From CAYVIB01 sp964451365 (lineage in GTDB: Bacteria > Pseudomonadota > Gammaproteobacteria > Pseudomonadales > Cellvibrionaceae): 64,000 nucleotides of DNA. Shown here in pieces: positions 61,873 to 64,000 of this stretch. The stretch is taken from contig CAYVIB010000002.1 of the NCBI GenBank assembly GCA_964451365.1, positions 1-64,000 of the forward strand, given 5' to 3'. Within the stretch, counting starts at the first letter, position 1. Each line of letters starts with the position of its first letter. Under the pieces are notes generated by a model. The model was not told where the DNA came from, made no database searches, and saw nothing but the letters and a program-made list of their open reading frames with translations. Position numbers and translations under genes: made by a program.

Positions 61873-63168
61873 TTACTCTATAAGCTCTGGTCGTTTTTGC
61901 TGGAACTGGGCTTCTTTTTTCTTATCAAAATAACGACGAATAAACTCACGGATGCGCGGCTGGGTTTCGGTACGAAAACGGGAACCGCTAAAAACACCGT
62001 AGTGCCCTACGCCAAGCTGTACATAGTCGCAATGCATTTTTTCAGGAATATTGACGCACAGGTCATGCGCCGCCTGCGTCTGGCCTATCCCTGAGATGTC
62101 GTCCTTCTCACCTTCTATGGTCATAAGCGCGACTTTGGAAATCGCGGCAGGTTTCACCATCCGGCCACGATGTTCCAATTTGCCATTCGGTAATTTTTGC
62201 TCTTGAAAAACGTCCCGAATGGTTTGCAGGTAAAACTCCTCGGTAAGATCCATAACCGCCAGGTATTCATCGTAGAATTCGCGGTGTTTTTGCACGCTGT
62301 CGCAATCCCCTTCCACCAGATGACTGAAATAATCACGGTGGGCGATGACATGGCGGTCCTGGTTCATGGTAATAAAACCGCCGAGCTGCAAAAAGCCGGG
62401 ATATACCTTGCGCATGAAACCCCGGTTGGGCCATGGCACGGAGTAAATCATATTGTCCTTGAACCAGCCGTAGGAACGTTCCATGGCAACTTTATTGGGA
62501 ACGGTCGGGGATTTTCGGGTATCAATGGGCGAGCCCATGAAAATCATGCTCGCGGGCAGGTTTTCGTTGTTGTCTTCGGACATCAGGGAGATTGCGGCAA
62601 GCACCGGCGGACCCGGCTGGCAGATACCGATGACATGCGCATCCGGCCCGAGGAAGTCGAGCATCCCGATAATGTAGTCGATATAGTCGTTCAAATCGAA
62701 ACTACCCGCACTGAGCGGTATTTCCCGTGCGTCCATCCAATCAGTTACGTAAACTTCGTGATCCGGTAAAAAGGCTTCCACCGTACGCCGCAATAAAGTG
62801 GCGTAGTGGCCGGAAAGCGGCGCCACCAGTAGTACGCGGGGATCGGGGGTGGATTTGTCCCGGGCCGACGCCAACGCTTTGCGATCGCGCTTGAAGTGCA
62901 GCAGGTTGCAAAACGGCCGCTGCCACACCACCCTTTCTTTCAGCGGTACCGGATAACCATTGACCATGGTTTGTTCGATTCCCCACGCCGGTTTTCCATA
63001 CCGGCGCGTCAGTGATTCAAATAGATCACAGGAGGCGGCGATACTTCTACCCAACCAGGTGTAGGAAGTGGGATTACACGGCGACTGAAAAAACCTTTTT
63101 TGGAATTCGGCCGTCTGCCGAAGAGGTGCAATCGCCGCGTGATTAAGTTCGTAAAAGTGGTAAAGCAT
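61873..63168 (-). CDS. phaZ: Intracellular polyhydroxyalkanoate depolymerase
   Basis: A 431-residue PHB depolymerase of the intracellular type. It degrades stored polyhydroxybutyrate granules to monomers and dimers. The N-terminus MLYHFYELNHAAIAPLR is diagnostic, and the nucleophile lies in the Cys-type lipase box GICQPGPP. Downstream blocks (SRFRTETQPRIREFIRRYFD) also match. It stands alone, divergent from nothing, 94 bases after the DUF418 gene on the same strand. It indicates that the organism stores PHA. Confidence 0.92.
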   Translation of the reverse strand: MLYHFYELNHAAIAPLRQTAEFQKRFFQSPCNPTSYTWLGRSIAASCDLFESLTRRYGKPAWGIEQTMVNGYPVPLKERVVWQRPFCNLLHFKRDRKALASARDKSTPDPRVLLVAPLSGHYATLLRRTVEAFLPDHEVYVTDWMDAREIPLSAGSFDLNDYIDYIIGMLDFLGPDAHVIGICQPGPPVLAAISLMSEDNNENLPASMIFMGSPIDTRKSPTVPNKVAMERSYGWFKDNMIYSVPWPNRGFMRKVYPGFLQLGGFITMNQDRHVIAHRDYFSHLVEGDCDSVQKHREFYDEYLAVMDLTEEFYLQTIRDVFQEQKLPNGKLEHRGRMVKPAAISKVALMTIEGEKDDISGIGQTQAAHDLCVNIPEKMHCDYVQLGVGHYGVFSGSRFRTETQPRIREFIRRYFDKKKEAQFQQKRPELIE

Positions 63169-63352
63169 ATTTTGTCAAAACCTTCTTTGTTGCAGAACAG
63201 GCGTCCCTGATTACAGAACTTGCGCTCCGAACATCGAAATTCGTTCCAGACGAATCAATAGTAGCACATTCGTGCTGCACCGCAACAATATTTATCGATT
63301 ATTATTCCGCTAATAAATTCGTCAAATGGAATGGATTTGCTGGGAAAAATCG

Positions 63353-64000
63353 CTATTTATCGTTATCTATCCAGCGCCTGGTTAAATTCTTGTAGGCGTC
63401 GATACGCCGGTCGCGCAAGTAAGGCCAGATTCTTCTCACTTCTTCGGAGCGGTTCAAATCAACCAGTGCGCAAAAAGCGCCCTCTTCCTCGATATTGGCC
63501 GACTGAAGGAACTCTCCCTGCGGGCCGGCGATAAAGCTGGAGCCCCAGAAATCAATGCCATCCTGGTCATCGTCTGGATGCGGTTCGAAGCCGGTACGGT
63601 TAGCCACCAGCACCGGCAGACCGTTGGCAACGGCATGCGCCCGCTGGACTGTGATCCAGGCGTCAAGTTGCCGGTCCTGTTCATCTTCGTCGTCATCCGG
63701 GTTCCAGCCAATGGCAGTGGGATAGATGAGCAGATCCGCACCGGCCATCGCCATCAACCTTGCCGCTTCCGGATACCACTGGTCCCAGCACACCAGCACA
63801 CCCAGTTTGCCAAGCCGGGTTTGCACCGGCTGGAAACCCATGGTTTCCCCTTCCGCGTCGCCGGGGGTGAAATAAAATTTTTCGTAAAAACCGGGGTCGT
63901 CCGGGATATGCATTTTGCGAAAAATCCCGACGCGGCCATCCGCGCCATCAATCACCTGGGCGGTATTGTGGTAAAGGCCGGGCGCGCGCCTTTCAAAACC
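63353..64000 (-). CDS. aguB: N-carbamoylputrescine amidase (5' end outside window)
   Basis: The frame runs from the right window edge (GFERRAPGLYHNTAQVIDGADGR...) to a stop at 63353. It belongs to the carbon-nitrogen hydrolase superfamily: the catalytic Lys lies in FRKMHIPDDPGFYEKFYFTPGD and the nucleophile Cys in VLVCWDQWYPEAARL, both close to AguB. The enzyme converts N-carbamoylputrescine to putrescine in the agmatine pathway. The first third, with the catalytic Glu, is missing because of the edge. An internal ATG at 63955 is not the true start. Confidence 0.9.
   Translation of the reverse strand, partial: GFERRAPGLYHNTAQVIDGADGRVGIFRKMHIPDDPGFYEKFYFTPGDAEGETMGFQPVQTRLGKLGVLVCWDQWYPEAARLMAMAGADLLIYPTAIGWNPDDDEDEQDRQLDAWITVQRAHAVANGLPVLVANRTGFEPHPDDDQDGIDFWGSSFIAGPQGEFLQSANIEEEGAFCALVDLNRSEEVRRIWPYLRDRRIDAYKNLTRRWIDNDK

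Overview
The window looks like a chromosome segment of a free-living, polysaccharide-degrading gammaproteobacterium, most likely of the Cellvibrionales (Cellvibrio, Saccharophagus, Teredinibacter and relatives). Three things point there: GC content near the middle of the range; gene orders shared with Pseudomonas-like gammaproteobacteria (cysS-glnS with ppiB-lpxH, and smc-zipA-ligA); and a secreted protein built of a CBM2 domain, poly-serine linkers, a second carbohydrate-binding domain and a beta-helix. The genus is inferred, not proven.

Layout. 1-3 kb: a minus-strand operon of a coiled-coil membrane protein, an AsmA-like protein, an RluA-type pseudouridine synthase and an alpha/beta hydrolase that runs off the left edge. 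3-8.4 kb: a DUF3806 protein, a cold-shock protein, a short-chain dehydrogenase, an S1/P1 nuclease, DjlA (separated from the nuclease by a striking palindrome) and a fructosamine kinase. 8.7-13.6 kb: a solute-binding-like protein with a small tail-anchored partner, an acidic outer-membrane barrel, a headless regulator, a MITE-like repeat and a diguanylate cyclase. 13.7-20.6 kb: trkH, a DnaJ-related protein, a DUF3012 lipoprotein, cysS, glnS, ppiB and lpxH. 20.6-25 kb: REP-like hairpins, the CBM2/beta-helix protein, miaE, a DUF1289 protein and a second MITE copy. 25-31.7 kb: acnB, then a hexuronate/sugar-acid operon (GntP transporter, uxuA, SMP-30 lipoprotein).

31.7-36.5 kb: a REC-GGDEF-EAL protein and a four-gene operon (broken thioredoxin, DUF4266 lipoprotein, DUF3570 protein, ApbE flavin transferase). 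This operon is the best candidate for a poorly described system, because the DUF3570 protein carries SGAT/SGAS motifs like those ApbE modifies. 36.8-46.5 kb: a DMT transporter, an SRPBCC-dienelactone hydrolase fusion, patatin, FadD, an acyl-CoA dehydrogenase, an AraC regulator and small proteins. 46.5-53.9 kb: smc-zipA-ligA followed by a lytic transglycosylase. 54-56.3 kb: ccmI and ccmH without the rest of the ccm operon, then tRNA-Asp and a decayed copy of its 3' end. 56.8-64 kb: a small membrane protein, a truncated esterase, a CSS-EAL phosphodiesterase, a DUF418 protein, an intracellular PHA depolymerase and a partial N-carbamoylputrescine amidase.

Most genes are core housekeeping or carbon-storage functions. 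The accessory signal lies in the repeats, the broken genes near 11, 24, 36 and 57 kb, and the ApbE/DUF3570/DUF4266 cluster. Three c-di-GMP enzymes (one cyclase, one hybrid, one phosphodiesterase) suggest regulated attachment to surfaces.
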